Source of the DNA: Pseudeuparius sepicola
Lineage: Eukaryota > Arthropoda > Insecta > Coleoptera > Anthribidae
Assembly (NCBI GenBank): GCA_963920635.1
Contig: OY987300.1
Span: forward strand, 57,805,415 to 57,869,414
DNA length: 64,000 bases
Reading direction: 5' to 3'
In this document: in pieces, positions 1-11,930 of the stretch
Layout of the letters: each line of letters opens with the position of its first letter
Position numbering within the stretch: the first letter of the stretch is position 1
The notes under the pieces: model-generated
The model's input: only the letters and a program-made list of their open reading frames with translations
The model's database searches: none
Told to the model about the DNA's origin: nothing
Translations under genes and position numbers: made by a program

Positions 1-2022
1 ATGGTAATTTAATTTATTATTATTTTGGCATCAATTTAGAACTGGAAAACGTAATGTTACTAAATTTATACCCTAAATGCTAGACGGTACATAAATTTTG
101 CAGCAAACATAACAGAATTTTAAAGCATTAAAATAACTTTCTTTTGAAAAATATCTGTTCTTATTGGTAATTAGTAATAAAAAGTAAATAGATGATAAAG
201 CTAGTGACATAAAAAAGTTTTTACGAAGTTAAAAGTTTTTAAAGTTTTCAGAAATTTCATAATTATTAAAAATTGGCAAAAAACTAAATCTTTTATTAGA
301 GCGTTCAAACTTGGTACACTTACGTAGAATTGATAAAGAAACAACTTTTTCAAGTAAAACTTTTTGATATTTTAACAAATAAACTCATTTATGGCGATAT
401 ATTTTTTTAAATGTCATTTTTGACAGATAACGAAAGTCACATGACCACGTTTGAGTGGGTCATTTTTCATCTTTTTTCAAGCAAAAAGTAACCCCAAAAT
501 TAAATTTCAAAATAAAACATTAATTAAAAATTTCCCCCCTATGCTGCGAACTTTTTGGAGGACACTGTATGTAATAATTGTTATATCTTCCAAACAAACA
601 TATAGTTGAGATTCATTTTATTATGAAATATATATGTCCACTGTCCATGTAGATAGCAACATTACTTTTCATTATTTCCATGAAGATCAGAGTTGTTAAT
701 TCAACAAAAATAGATGATGATGATGATACAGACGTGTATAAAATTGGAAATCAATACACGCTTAACTGCAAGATTTAATTTTAAACAGACGCACTCTTGG
801 CTTTTTTGATACCTCTCTGTAACGGTATGAACTCAAATTATTGTTTCCAAAAGTGCAGTGGAATCCAAGGAATGTGTAATCGATCAAAATTAATTATGTT
901 AAACAGACACCACAATGACAACCCTCACTCTAATTGGAAAAGTAGAAGGAATAAAAAGACCTGTAATTTGAGCCCCAAATTTTAACGCCCTGTATCTTAA
1001 GGTGAGGTAAGGTAAGGTAATTTACAATACAATGTTCCTGGCTATACAAAAAAAAGAACTCATTTTGTATAAAGAGGCTGTCAAATCTCAACGCCAACTT
1101 AAATCAACTGTGATTGTTAGTGGCGACATTTGGCAGAGGTTGGACGCCTTATTACATTCTTTCACTTAACGGTTTAAGTAAAGTGCCTTTTATGTAAAAG
1201 TGGGATATTTTGATTTGGCTACATACGACTTGTTAAAATATTGATAATAATAAAATTATTCTACTAACGAAAGTGTTGGAGCACATTTTGTGTTCTTGGT
1301 ATTATATATGTGACAGTAGAACAGGAATATTTTCTCGCGTTCCACTTTTCACTCCACATTAGGGAGATAAGTCAAAATCAAAGGTGCGAACAATCACCGT
1401 GATTACATTATACGACAGCAACCTGTATCCTGTTCTCTAACATTTATTGTGGAAATATACATATAGAAATTTGCATTGTATAGGTATAAAAAATACTTAC
1501 CTGTGAAATTTTATATAAATGATTATTTTATTAAAGTATTAAAAATATAGTAACAACTGACGGAAACATAAAATAGTTGGGTATGGAACAAAAGAATATT
1601 AAATTGTTTGCTCCCAGCATAAAATGCGATTTCAACTAACAAGCTATTCCTCTAAAAACGAATTACACTTCACGATTACTTCTCTAATATCTCAGTTAAC
1701 GAACTACTTACGAAGTAAAAACACATGGATTAAATTTTGTACGCCATCATTTATGCTGTAATCAGGAAAAGATCATAAGCGCCGTCGGTTTACTCGAAAA
1801 GAGTAAATAAGTAAAATCACGAGCATTCGAGTCCATTACGATGCGCGATAACGCCGCGCCATGTAAATCTGCCCAAACAAATAACACAGCTGGAGTGATG
1901 GGATGATAAGCTCAATTACCTGCTTGGTTACGATGAGAAAATTATACCAGACACTCTTTCATTCGTCGAAAGGAAAAGCGTACACAGAGAAAAGCGGTTG
2001 TTAGAAGTTTCTACTCGCCTTA
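1..2022. other. AT-rich stretch with no gene seen
   Basis: No convincing coding frame was found. The longest frame (797-985, 62 codons) has no recognisable motif. Around 1001-1021 there is a short run of GGTAAGGTAA-like units, too short to be telomeric. Part of 1780-2010 is less AT-rich and holds an octamer-like ATGTAAAT and a forkhead-like CAAACAAATAA. That could be regulatory, but nothing in the sequence proves it. Confidence 0.5.
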
Positions 2023-2024
2023 TA

Positions 2025-2060
2025 CAGGGTGAGTCCGAACTAACTGGCATCCTTTTTTTG
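2025..2060 (+). repeat. Solo CAGGGTG element terminus
   Basis: TA followed by CAGGGTGAGTCCGAACTAAC has the same form as the left ends of the paired CAGGGTG fold-back elements elsewhere in the window. I found no matching right end nearby, so only one terminus is called. It is probably a truncated or deleted copy. Confidence 0.45.
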
Positions 2061-3589
2061 GGTAATAGATATGGTTATTCTGAACCACTTTTCTTAATGA
2101 TTTTTTTTCCTAGCGCCGAGATTTTTCTATAATTCATCCCCTCAAAATCCCCCTTCTATGAAAACACGGCACTGGCGCCCTGCCAACAACCCAGTAGAAA
2201 ATGGTAAATCATCTACTAGTATAGTATTTTGAGACCGAGTTCACGCTATTCTATCCGCCGTGTATGAAATAAATGTTGGTAAATTTTAAAAATAATCATA
2301 AAATAAACCCTTTTTAACAACAATACAGTACTATTGCAGTCGCAAGAAAGGAAAATCTCATAGCATCAGCAACGGAAATGTCGCATAACCTTCAAAAATT
2401 CGAACAATAACAAGAATGACCATAATTTATTGTTAATAGCTATTAACTACAGTTTACTTACATTATTTATTCCATTCCCGTAGAACAAGAACATAACAGA
2501 GAACGCCGATCGGGCGTATTTATTTCCAATACACAACTCCTCGGACAAAACTAGCAAATCACAATCACATAAAAGTGAATTCCGAACAATCCGAAGGCAC
2601 GACCGGACGGCACGATTTGGTAACGCGTTTATTTCGTTTTATTTTCTTAAAATTGAAATAACAAATCGCAGACATGACCAACAAAACAGGATAATGATAA
2701 TGACAAGCACAGAACGACAGAACTGTCAAATACTGCCGTTTTCTTCTTCTGTGCCACATGCGCTCAAAGATAATTCTCTATTCAGAATTAAACGGTCTGC
2801 CGAGCCATTAGAAAAATTATGGGATTAACTTTTGAACAGTGATACTTCCGGTATAACCGGGAGTGGCATAAGAGCAAAAATAGTTAGAGAACTTGACGAA
2901 TAACCTCCCATCAGTATTCACCAACTCTGAAAATTAAGTTTCCAATAAATATAGAAGATATAGGGGATTACCTACTATTGCAAAATAATTGGATTATTGT
3001 ACTTATTATTTATTTTTTGGGAAATATTGATGGTTAAGGTTTCATTGCATTATCAAAGATTAAAGGATACAAAGATAGTCAGAAGCAATATCTAGGTATT
3101 TGGATTTAGATATTAATTTTTATATACAATTTTATGCAAAATATTCGGTGTAACTCTCTCGGAAATTTCAACAAACATTCTATCAGCCTATGGCTATGTT
3201 ACAATATAGTATACACCTTTATATATTTTTTTCGTAAATAAATTAAATCGCATATCCTGAACCACAATAGAATGAACTTTTGGGAAATTCTACACCATTC
3301 TATTCTTGAATAATGACTAAAAACTCATATTATACTGTTGATTCAGCGGTCTGAAAATTAATAAAGCCATTTGTTTATTTTTTATTCAGGCCGGTAGTCA
3401 AAATAGTGACAGGTTATAACTTTTTATATTTGTTTAATAACGCAAATATATAACGGGCCACGAAACATATTGTGTTCATTATGGGGCAGGCAGGTGAATA
3501 ATCGTATGATTTATTTTTATTGCTGCCACTACAAAGTATAACAATGGCCTATTATTATTAAAATTGCTTCATTCAAAAATATATATATC
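2061..3589. other. AT-rich stretch with no gene seen
   Basis: Only short open frames occur, for example a 64-codon frame on the minus strand at 2565-2759, and none shows a known motif. No TIRs, tandem units or long inverted repeats were recognised here. Confidence 0.5.
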
Positions 3590-3710
3590 TATCGTGCAAG
3601 ATATTAGAGATGCAATTTGTTTTTTTTTCTACAAATGGCATAATAGTGTTTCTGACAACATATAGTGGGTACATCTACGCGCCAATGTTCCAGTTTTCGT
3701 GTTTAAAATG
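3590..3710 (+). repeat. Dispersed repeat, single copy
   Basis: The phrase CAAGATATTAGAGATGCAAT, followed by a T-run, 'ACAAATGGCATAATA' and a GTTCCA block, is shared with two tandem copies near 8836-9135. This copy continues with a GCGCCAATGTTCCAG-like stretch that matches the sequence following the second tandem copy. It codes for nothing visible and is probably part of a non-autonomous element of unknown class. Confidence 0.5.
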
Positions 3711-4026
3711 ACATACCTGTATCTCGTATCACATAAATGTTACTTTAATTTGTAGTGGGACGCCAAAATGAAATATATAAATGATTTTGATGATTAAGTT
3801 GTAAACCGGTGTCCAAAACAATAAAATTTAACAATGCCGTTTACAGACGGCGCAACAGAAGCCAAAAGTCATTAGTTTCCAGAATTAATGTAATGCCCAT
3901 GTCGAAGCGAGTAAAGATATTAATTCACTTGGAAACGAATTTGACTGGGAATTATTAATGAAGAGTATTTATACAAAATTTTATTTGGATTCGGGACATA
4001 ATCCCGGGATTATATTTCTATAAACT

Positions 4027-4269
4027 ATGCAGTCCACGAAAAACATTAAATTGGAAATTAAATCGTTTGAGAAAATGTTTGACAGCATATGTAAAATTTA
4101 TTGGTGGTTAGTCATTATAGCAATCATTTTTATACCTATAATATGTTATCTTGAATTTCGAATTAACAAGATCATTTTACTTCTGATAATTGGCAAAAAA
4201 ACCCTTACAAATGTTATTGGCTACAAGGGATTTAAAATTTTATACGTGGATGGACAGAAGTTTGATTAG
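4027..4269 (+). CDS. Unrecognised 80-codon frame with one hydrophobic segment
   Basis: This frame opens with a Lys-rich start and has one strongly hydrophobic stretch around residues 26-42 (WWLVIIAIIFIPIICYL), which reads like a membrane helix. It belongs to no family I know. AT-rich DNA readily gives Ile/Leu/Phe-rich chance frames, there is no sign of splicing or of a polyadenylation signal tied to it, and no neighbouring gene supports it. It may be noise and is kept only as a weak candidate. Confidence 0.12.
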   Translation: MQSTKNIKLEIKSFEKMFDSICKIYWWLVIIAIIFIPIICYLEFRINKIILLLIIGKKTLTNVIGYKGFKILYVDGQKFD

Positions 4270-4466
4270 AGGCATTTGGCGACTGTTTATAATAACCTAA
4301 TATGTCATTTTCAGTTCAAAAAGTTGTTATTGTTAATTTGTTATCCCGTTGGAGAGTTTATTTTAATAAATTAAAGGTACCTACCTATATTTTAAAATAA
4401 TAGTGCATCTGAATTTTATTGATATATAAGATTAGTATAATAAATTTAAATGGTGAAGACCAATGA

Positions 4467-4708
4467 TATACCGTACTTTCACCGTTTCGGTAGACATAGG
4501 GGAATAGGCCGCGCGTCGCCGTGCGTCCAGCTAGGTTTGTCAGTCGTTGGCGGGGGGAGTACACAGTAGTCCCGCACCGCTTATCAGTCGAGTTTTGCGA
4601 GCAAAAAACACGCCCCGCCCCCCGCCAACGACTGACGAACCTAGCCGAATACACGGCGGCGCGGCCCAGCCATGGCAATGTCTACTAAAACGGTGAAAGT
4701 ACGGTATA
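4467..4708. repeat. GC-rich 242-bp fold-back element
   Basis: TATACCGTACTTTCACCG at the left end is answered by CGGTGAAAGTACGGTATA at the right end. The arms continue with further complementary blocks: GGTAGACAT with ATGTCTACT, AGCTAGGTTTGTCAGTCGTT with AACGACTGACGAACCTAGC, and a G-run with a C-run. The interior is far richer in G and C than the flanks. TATA lies at both ends. It looks like a MITE or fold-back insertion with no coding capacity. Confidence 0.7.
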
Positions 4709-5179
4709 GGAATAGATACATTACCAAAGGCAACTTGTTTTGTTTCATGATTTTAAAAAGATGTTATTGTTAGCACATTCAAGGTTCCAGTTTTTTATAC
4801 GATTTAGGTTATTTTGTAAATAAAAGTATTTCAAAGCATAATATATACGATATACAAGTCTATCAAAAAACTATTTATTTGGCATTACAAAATAGGAAAG
4901 ACTGAATTGAAGAAATGCCAATGTAAACAAATTACCTCGCCTGCTTCCCCCCGACCCTCTAATGTAGGAGCAAAATAAAACCGTATTATTTAACAAAATT
5001 TCACAAAACAACCAAAATGTCTTATTTTCACTTGGTCGTTTGAAATTTGGAGTATGACATGGAAAATTAGTGTCCGGGTTAGGTATCGTGCGGGCTCTGG
5101 ACATCTCAATTACACAAATTACAGGCAGAACGCGGTCTTCTTACGCCTCGCCTTGCCAGCCTCAACAACCCCGGGAAAG
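4709..5179. other. No gene seen
   Basis: The open frames here are short and shadow one another on the two strands. No family motif, TIR or tandem unit was recognised between the two fold-backs. Confidence 0.45.
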
Positions 5180-5181
5180 TA

Positions 5182-6422
5182 TACAGGGTGATTCAGTTCC
5201 GGTGCTCAACATGGGGATCTCGGAAACCGTAGCAGATACGAAGTCGGTCAAATGGAGGAAAACTTGCCCCTTTGGGCCCCTAACAATATGCCGCTGAGAA
5301 AGTTAAAATATTTTCATGGGTTGTTGAGATATTTAAGAAAAACCGAATTTATGAAAATTAGATTTACTTTTTTTCTGGCGCCATTCGCGATAATATTGAA
5401 AAATAAATTATAAATTTTTATTGCAACTTTTTCTAGACTAGGTACGTCATGGTATTTTTAGATTTTCTGGGTGACGTTTCATTTTTGAGATAGAGGGATC
5501 ATCTTCCTTTTTTTAAAATACGGACCTGGATTTTTTATTGCATATTTCGAAATAAATCGTTGTCCTGAGTACAACGATGTACGACACATATACATATTTT
5601 TTCTCGTTTTAGCTGCTAAAATGCACATTTACTAAGAAAAAAATTAATACGGTCCTGGACTATGCATTATTCTCTTTTTTTTTCAAAGCTATTCCAATTA
5701 TAACATGTGATCATTATTTTAATACCTACTGGATTAAATGTACTCCATGTTTCTCGTATTTTGAAGTTCTTTTTTATACTTTAGGTAAATAACAACAATA
5801 ATTATTAACAATAGTGAGATAGGTACATCTTACCTAAAGTATAAAAAAGAATTTCAAAATATGACAAACATAGAGTTTAATTAATCCAGTATGTATAAAA
5901 AAATTATCACCTGTTATAATTGGAATAGCTTGGGGAAAAAAAAAAAGAAAATTGCATAGTCCAGGACCGTATTAATTTTTTTCGTAGTAAATGTGCATTT
6001 TGGCGGCCAAAACGAGAAAAAATATGTATATGTCATATATCGTTGTACTCAGGACAATGCGAAATATGGAATAAAAAATCCAGGTCCGTATTTAAAAAAA
6101 TTAAGATGATCCCTCTATCTCAAAAACGAAACATCTTCCTGAAAATCTAAAAATACCATGACGTAGTCCAGAAAAAGTTGCAATAAAAAAGTATAATTTA
6201 TTTTTCAATATTATCGCAAATGGCGCCAGAAAAAAATTAAATATAATTTTCATAAATTCGGTTTTTCTTAAATATCTCAGCAATCCATGAAAATATTTTA
6301 ACTTTCTTAACGGCATATTGTTAGGCGCCCAAGGGCGCAAGTTTGCCTCCGTTTGACCGACTTCGTATCTGTTAGGGTTTCCGAGATCCCCATGTTGAGC
6401 ACCGGAACTGAATCACCCTGTA
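5182..6422. mobile_element. 1.24-kb CAGGGTG fold-back element
   Basis: The left end reads TACAGGGTGATTCAGTTCC and the right end GGAACTGAATCACCCTGTA. Almost the whole element is two inverted arms of about 600 bp meeting near 5800. For example, the left block ACATGGGGATCTCGGAAACC is answered on the right by the complement of GGGTTTCCGAGATCCCCATG. The flanks read TATA on both sides, which fits a TA target. It has no transposase frame; the open frames inside come from the arms. It would need a transposase supplied elsewhere. A transcript would fold into one long hairpin. Confidence 0.8.
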
Positions 6423-6424
6423 TA

Positions 6425-6888
6425 ATGATAAATCACTCGGTTGATAGGCACTGGTCAGTTGGCCAGTTATAGAATTTTCTATGTCCATTTATAGCTACTA
6501 CAATTTTGTTGATGCCTAATACTTTTAACACCTACTTTACGCTCTATGAGAAGAGGGACAACAGAATAACCACTAATGACGACCAATATCCAAGGGCATA
6601 ACCGCTGTAATTATCGGTCCATCGCGTGAAATCGGCTATAGTTATTCGGCGACAGATTGATTCCGGGTGATATTGAGAATGAGATTTTTCTTAATGAGGG
6701 ACAGCAGTCCGTGTTACAGTTTATGAACTAAAGAAAACAGGGTTTTGATGACAACAATCATTTTATTTTCATGATTTCTCAAAGCTCTAATTTCGGTTTA
6801 ACGTAAAAAGCCTAGGTTTGTCGATATATTATTATATACGAGCTGGATTTCTGAACAGTTGGCGTAGGGATTACATAATTACATGGTA
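6425..6888. other. No gene seen
   Basis: Unique-looking AT-rich sequence between a fold-back and a TIR element. There is no usable coding frame and no recognised repeat. Confidence 0.45.
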
Positions 6889-6890
6889 TA

Positions 6891-8017
6891 CACAGATAGA
6901 AATACAATTCTTCATAGAAAAATATTTGTTGTTTGATCACGATTTATTTGCCAGAAATAATATTTATTTCGGTAAAAACTATGTTATTTAAATGAAGATT
7001 TATTTGTTTCAACTAAAAAATAAGTGCTTTTTGGGTAAGGTATTTGATTTTTTTGACACATTATTGTTTAGTGGAAGCCTATATTATTTTCCTGAAATAA
7101 GGTATTACTTGGTGCAAACAAGAATAATTTTTATTTATAGTATCAGCTTTTGGTTGTTTGGGTCAACCACATTGTTATTTGGTTTTATAGCTGTCTCACT
7201 CCAGAGAATGAAAGATAGACAGAAAGAGAAAATATTATGAGAAGGCAGAGGGCGCACACTAGTGTCGGCGTTCAGTGCTGTTCCGTGTCCGTGTAAGTAC
7301 ACGCCGGTAGTCTTCCTAGAGGTTTTGTGCGCGCAGTTTTATTATCATTTATAGTCACCGAGTAGCCGAGTGTAGTGTGGTGTACTGTGTGTATTGTATG
7401 TTTTCAACTTCTTTTCTAAGTACACGCATAAACAATAATATAAACAAATCTCAAAGAACTACTTGAAATAGGTATATCAGATAGACCACCCGTATGATGA
7501 CGAGGTGCTTTTCTTGGTATATTTTGTATAGTTTTTTATACCAAATATTGTGTTTTAATTGTATTTAAATAAATATTTTTATAGCATTACAAATTATCGT
7601 GTTTTTCTAATCCAATTTCCATCTTTATGACGTGTGTGAATAATGATAAAGACTGCTTTACTTTAAATAAATAATATTTTATTTGAGTGAATACCCTGAA
7701 TGCGTAATTCAACCCACCACAGTTGTTTGACGAAACTTTCTAATATTTTTTAAATAGAATAAATGTTTTTTAACATTATAGATTTGTTCCATCGAAATAT
7801 ATCATTTATTCGATTTAAATCATTAGTATCTCCTTGGGAATAAAAATTAATTCCTTCCAAATAATATTTTATTTGTCTCAAATTAAATGTTGCTTATAAA
7901 TTGAAACAATCCAAAAGTTTTATTCAAAGTTAGTCTACGGTTCGCCATATACAAGAATCAAATTTGTTTGAGTTAAATAAATTTTATTTGATTCAAGTAT
8001 ATCTCTTTCTATCTATG
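6891..8017 (+). mobile_element. 1.1-kb TIR element, copy A (non-autonomous)
   Basis: It starts CACAGATAGAAATAC and ends TCTATCTATG, with TA at 6889-6890 and 8018-8019, so it has short imperfect TIRs and a TA target duplication. A second copy lies in opposite orientation at 21688-22790 and matches along most of its length with scattered substitutions and small indels. Shared blocks include GTTTGGGTCAACCACATTG versus its complement, and the GTAAGTACACGCCGG region. Its only longer frame (6992-7240) is hydrophobic and not conserved in copy B, so it is unlikely to code. Tc1/mariner-type MITEs have this kind of end. Confidence 0.72.
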
Positions 8018-8079
8018 TACTTGCATCTTATGTATGTTTGCTTATTTGGTGAAAACTAAATCTATTCTGTTCTTCAAGC

Positions 8080-8440
8080 TATTTTGTTATGGCGCACTGA
8101 ATTCACCGTCCGACCATTTTCGGGCCTACGTCTGCCCGCGAGGCCTATGACAAATGACGTGGGTCTGTGTGGGACCCTCCCATTGCCTTATTACGTAAAA
8201 CTTTACACGCCATTATGGAAGATTCTAACTGTTCCCAAACCGACCGCATACCTGGCCTGACACCGCTGTGATTTGGGTCCACAAAGGCAGCCAGTAGAAA
8301 GAAACTTGATAAAATGGTCGAAGCTCGATTTGCATTCGACGGCTAATGAGCCAGCAATTCTGATTAATCTGACTCATTTTTGATCGTCGACCCTTATGGG
8401 ATGTTTAAGGGGCATTAGATGTGGGAACGGGGGTGCCGAA
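8080..8440. promoter_or_regulatory. GC-richer unique island, possible regulatory DNA
   Basis: This stretch is more complex and richer in G and C than its AT-rich surroundings and carries no coding frame or repeat. It includes an ATTACGTAAAACTTTACACG block and several homeodomain-like TAAT cores. Such islands are typical of conserved non-coding sequence, but conservation cannot be judged from one genome. Confidence 0.25.
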
Positions 8441-8835
8441 TGTCATATTAATGCTGTTAGATAAATAAACGATTTATATTCTTTTTTAGGGCTATTAGAG
8501 TGTAAAGGAGTTTTAAATTTGAAATGGAAAAAAATAGGGTTCGTGGGATAGTCTGTTTGCATAAATTTGTCAACGGTTTCTATGTTTGTATGATACATAC
8601 AGGAAACTAGACTTTGTTGTTAACACTCGAGATTTTCTACAAATTTCGAAAGTAGGTAATATGAATAATTAAGGAGAAAATACTTAATTGCTATTCCCTG
8701 ACTTTTAATTTCCCTTAAGGGACTTCGTTTATATTTCGATTTGGGTTAAAACTAAATATTTAAAATGTGCTTTTAAGTGCGAAGCGAATAGGTAAATAGG
8801 GTATACCCCGGTTTTTGCAGACAAACTGTCGACGC

Positions 8836-9270
8836 TTTGTAGATAAAATAATTTTAGGACAAAATATTCCTATAAACATGATAATATGTAGGTACCTATA
8901 GTACCTATCTTCCAAGATATTAGAGATGCAATTTGTTTTTTCTGTACAAATGGCATAATAGAGCTGTAAGCGACAAACTACTGTAGATAGTCGTTTTGTA
9001 GATAAAATAATTTGAGGACAAAATGTTCCTATTTAAACATGATAATATGTAGGTACCTATCTTGCAAGATATTAGAGGTGCAATTTGTTTTTATATGTAC
9101 AAATGGCATAATAATAGAGCTGTAAGCGACATATAGTACTTCCTCGCGTCAGTGTTCCATTTTTATAGTGAAGAGCGAATTCATTGCGCGGTTTTTGTAG
9201 ATCAAACTGTGAAATTACGCAAAAAAGTCATTGTAGGATAAAAAGTTGCTATTAACATGCATGTATAAAC
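8836..9270 (+). repeat. Tandem pair of a ~159-bp dispersed repeat
   Basis: TTTGTAGATAAAATAATTTT at 8836 recurs about 159 bp later. Each unit continues with AGGACAAAAT, ATAATATGTAGGTACCTAT, CAAGATATTAGAG and 'GCATAATAGAGCTGTAAGCG'. A third, more diverged partial unit follows at about 9200. The CAAGATATTAGAG block also occurs at 3590. No coding content is visible. Confidence 0.6.
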
Positions 9271-9318
9271 CCTTAGTTTTCAAGATGCAAAGCTATTTAA
9301 AATATATTAAAGTCTAAG

Positions 9319-11930
9319 ATCCGAATTAGAAACTACCTTCACCCATCTGTTTAATGGATGGAAAGTATTTTTTATAAAATTTAGAATGTTAAAAAATATA
9401 TCGCGAGTGGGTTGGCTAAAAAATTCCTGGCCAAGCTAAGATTAATTAAAAATTGAAAAATGACTTTTTCTCATGAGTTTAACGAATAAATTAAATACCA
9501 ATCGAAATTATGATAAGCCTATAGCATATGCAAACGTTGAATTGTCTATTTTTTCTTGGCGTAACTACTGGGTTGGCAGGTATAAACAGGTATGTTGATA
9601 CTAGCTATTTTCACCCATTTGTTTATTAAATAAATCTTGTATCAAAATAAGCGCTATTTCATTGCGAACACGAAGATATAAAGGTTGTCTCCATAAAGTC
9701 TGGTTTGAATGACGGTTGTTGAATTTTAAAAAGTGGAATTTTCATGCGAGTGGAAACTTGGGTAAAAGAGGTCCGAGCTAAGTATCCCGTGCGATAGAAG
9801 AGGACGCAGAAGTATTGACTGCTCCTAGAAGTAATTTTTTATAATGAAATGTTTTCTTTACATCGTTAAATGAAAATATCTTCTTTAATATAGATACAGA
9901 AAGTCGCAAAAATAATATATTTTTGGCTTCTTTGGTTAACAAAAATTCTTTAAACAAAACAAACGAATGTAGAAAATTCAAAAAACCATGGTTGCAAGGT
10001 TCTTTTAAAAAAATTATAATAATTTGTTTAAACAAATTTAATCAACGTTAGAATTTCAAAATATTCAGTGTTATATTCTTTCAATATAAATTAAATATAG
10101 AAGATATATTTACTGTTATATAATAATTTAGAAGAATCATAATATATTATGTACTGTATACTTACTCTATATTCTAAAAATTCTAAATTCTTCAATGTAT
10201 TTATTTCCCAACCAACAAAATCGATGCTTTAGTGAGCTCAACTTCATTGTACTTAAAGTTATTATTTTACGAAAAGCTAACTTCAATGGACAATTTTTGA
10301 AAGTTTCATCGTTAAAGTCAATTCAGGAATCATCCGAGTTACACAAAAAACACTTTTTAACCATTTTTTTTTATGAAAACGATACTTAGTCGCACGCATG
10401 TTCTTAATGTTGATATATTAGGTTAGGTAACTACTCCAAAACATTGTTTAGTATTTATTAGTGTGTCGCTCTCCTTCTCTATTGCATGAACAAATAGCAT
10501 GCGCCGAGGCATGCGCATTCTCTTTCACCCAGGGCCGTATCTAGCGAAAATTTGGGGGGGGGGGGAGGTTCAGGATCGGCTCAAGCTTTTGTGGGGCTAT
10601 AGGTGCCGGATGAAAGTGCGGGGCCCCGGCAAGGAATTATTTAATCCATTAAAAATAAATTTTTGAAATATGATACGCCACTAGAAAGGTATATTTTTGC
10701 ATGTTACTTTTTAAAAAAGTAGGCAGGGGTGATGAGTTTAGATCACTTCAGTGAGGTACATAGAAATTAATTTCGGGTGGGGAGGGACAATTTTTGTGAA
10801 TTTCTTTTAAACAAGTGCATTTAAAATATTTCTGTAAAATGCGCCGCAGGTTTAAGTTGAACAAGTTTAACATTAAAACTTTAAAAATATTAAATATTAA
10901 TTATAGTAATAGCTGAATAGCTCTTATACTTATTTGATTTCTCATTATTATGGATATATTCCTACACGTTCTTCGCCTGGCCTGACGCACCTTTAAACTT
11001 GCCAGTAGGTATGGTAAAAGATTTCTTCGCGCCACTTGCCTAACTGAACCATTCATAAAAATAAATAAATCTTCAAATACAAATTAGTACTAATCTATTC
11101 ATAAAAGAGACTGTGGGAATCCCTTATTCTCCTAATCCATGGCGCACGCAGCCACGCACCACCGTTCACCGTTTACTGTTGTCCAGAGTTGCCGTAGTTT
11201 TGTTTTATTTGAAAGCATATTCTGATGATAACACTCGCTACTGCACTGATCCAAAAATTATGTTTTGTTGGCAGTTTTCGGGCGGGTTTCCATGCTCTAC
11301 TGGAAAACCAGTTTAATAAATTATATCATTACTCACTGATGCTCGGGGAGCTCGTTCTAGTGGTGGTGCAAAAGCATAATGGTGGTATTTCGGAAGGGAC
11401 GGGGGGGGGGGGGGTTGAACCCCCGAAACCCCCCCTCAGATACGGCCCTGCTTTCACCCGACAGTCGCGCTGCGCGCAGCTCAATCCCTGCGTCGTCTTT
11501 TCTCGCAAAGGATACTTAGCTCGGACCTCCTTGTCCCAAATTTTCAACGGCATTAAAATTTCACTTTTTAAAATTCCACAACATTCAAAGCAGACTTTTA
11601 TCAAACAAATGGATGAAAATAGCTAGTATCAACATATACTTACCTGTTTATACCTGACAAACCAATAGTTACGCCGGGAAAAAATAGACAACCCAACATT
11701 TGCATATACTATAGGCTTTATACTTTCGATTGGTATTACATTTATTTGTTAAAGTCATGAGTGCAATATAAAAAGTCATTTTTCACTTTTTAATTAATCA
11801 TAGCCTGGCCAGGAATTTTTTAGCCAACCCACTCCCGATATATTTTTTAACATACTAAATTTGATAAAAAAATACTTTTCATCCATTAAACAGATTGGTG
11901 AAGGTTGTTTCTAATTTGGATCCTCTACTA
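9319..11930. mobile_element. Large fold-back element split by a hAT-type insertion
   Basis: Left arm about 9319-9830 and right arm about 11490-11930 are inverted copies. For example, GAGTGGGTTGGCTAAAAAAT on the left corresponds to the complement of ATTTTTTAGCCAACCCACTC on the right, and TCCGAGCTAAGTATCC to GGATACTTAGCTCGGA. The arms are diverged, so this is an older insertion than the palindrome at 47169. Outer ends are not sharply defined. A separate element sits in the middle at 10530-11450. No transposase frame was found; frames at 9778-10035 and 10195-10389 have no recognisable motif. Confidence 0.65.
10530..11450 (+). mobile_element. Non-autonomous hAT-type element with 8-bp target duplication
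   Basis: It begins CAGGGCCGTATCTAGC and ends AGATACGGCCCTG, giving 13-bp terminal inverted repeats. The 8 bases CTTTCACC occur directly before (10522-10529) and directly after (11451-11458), a clean target-site duplication. An 8-bp duplication with CAGGG-type ends is the signature of the hAT superfamily. Both subterminal regions hold long G- and C-runs. There is no transposase, so it would have moved with help from an autonomous relative. It inserted into a fold-back that was already present. Confidence 0.82.

Noticed and set aside
1001..1021. GGTAAGGTAA run as telomeric repeat
   Set aside because: Too short, and not the insect TTAGG unit.
11225..11626. 133-codon plus-strand frame
   Set aside because: It crosses the right end of the hAT-type element into the fold-back arm, so it cannot be a real gene.
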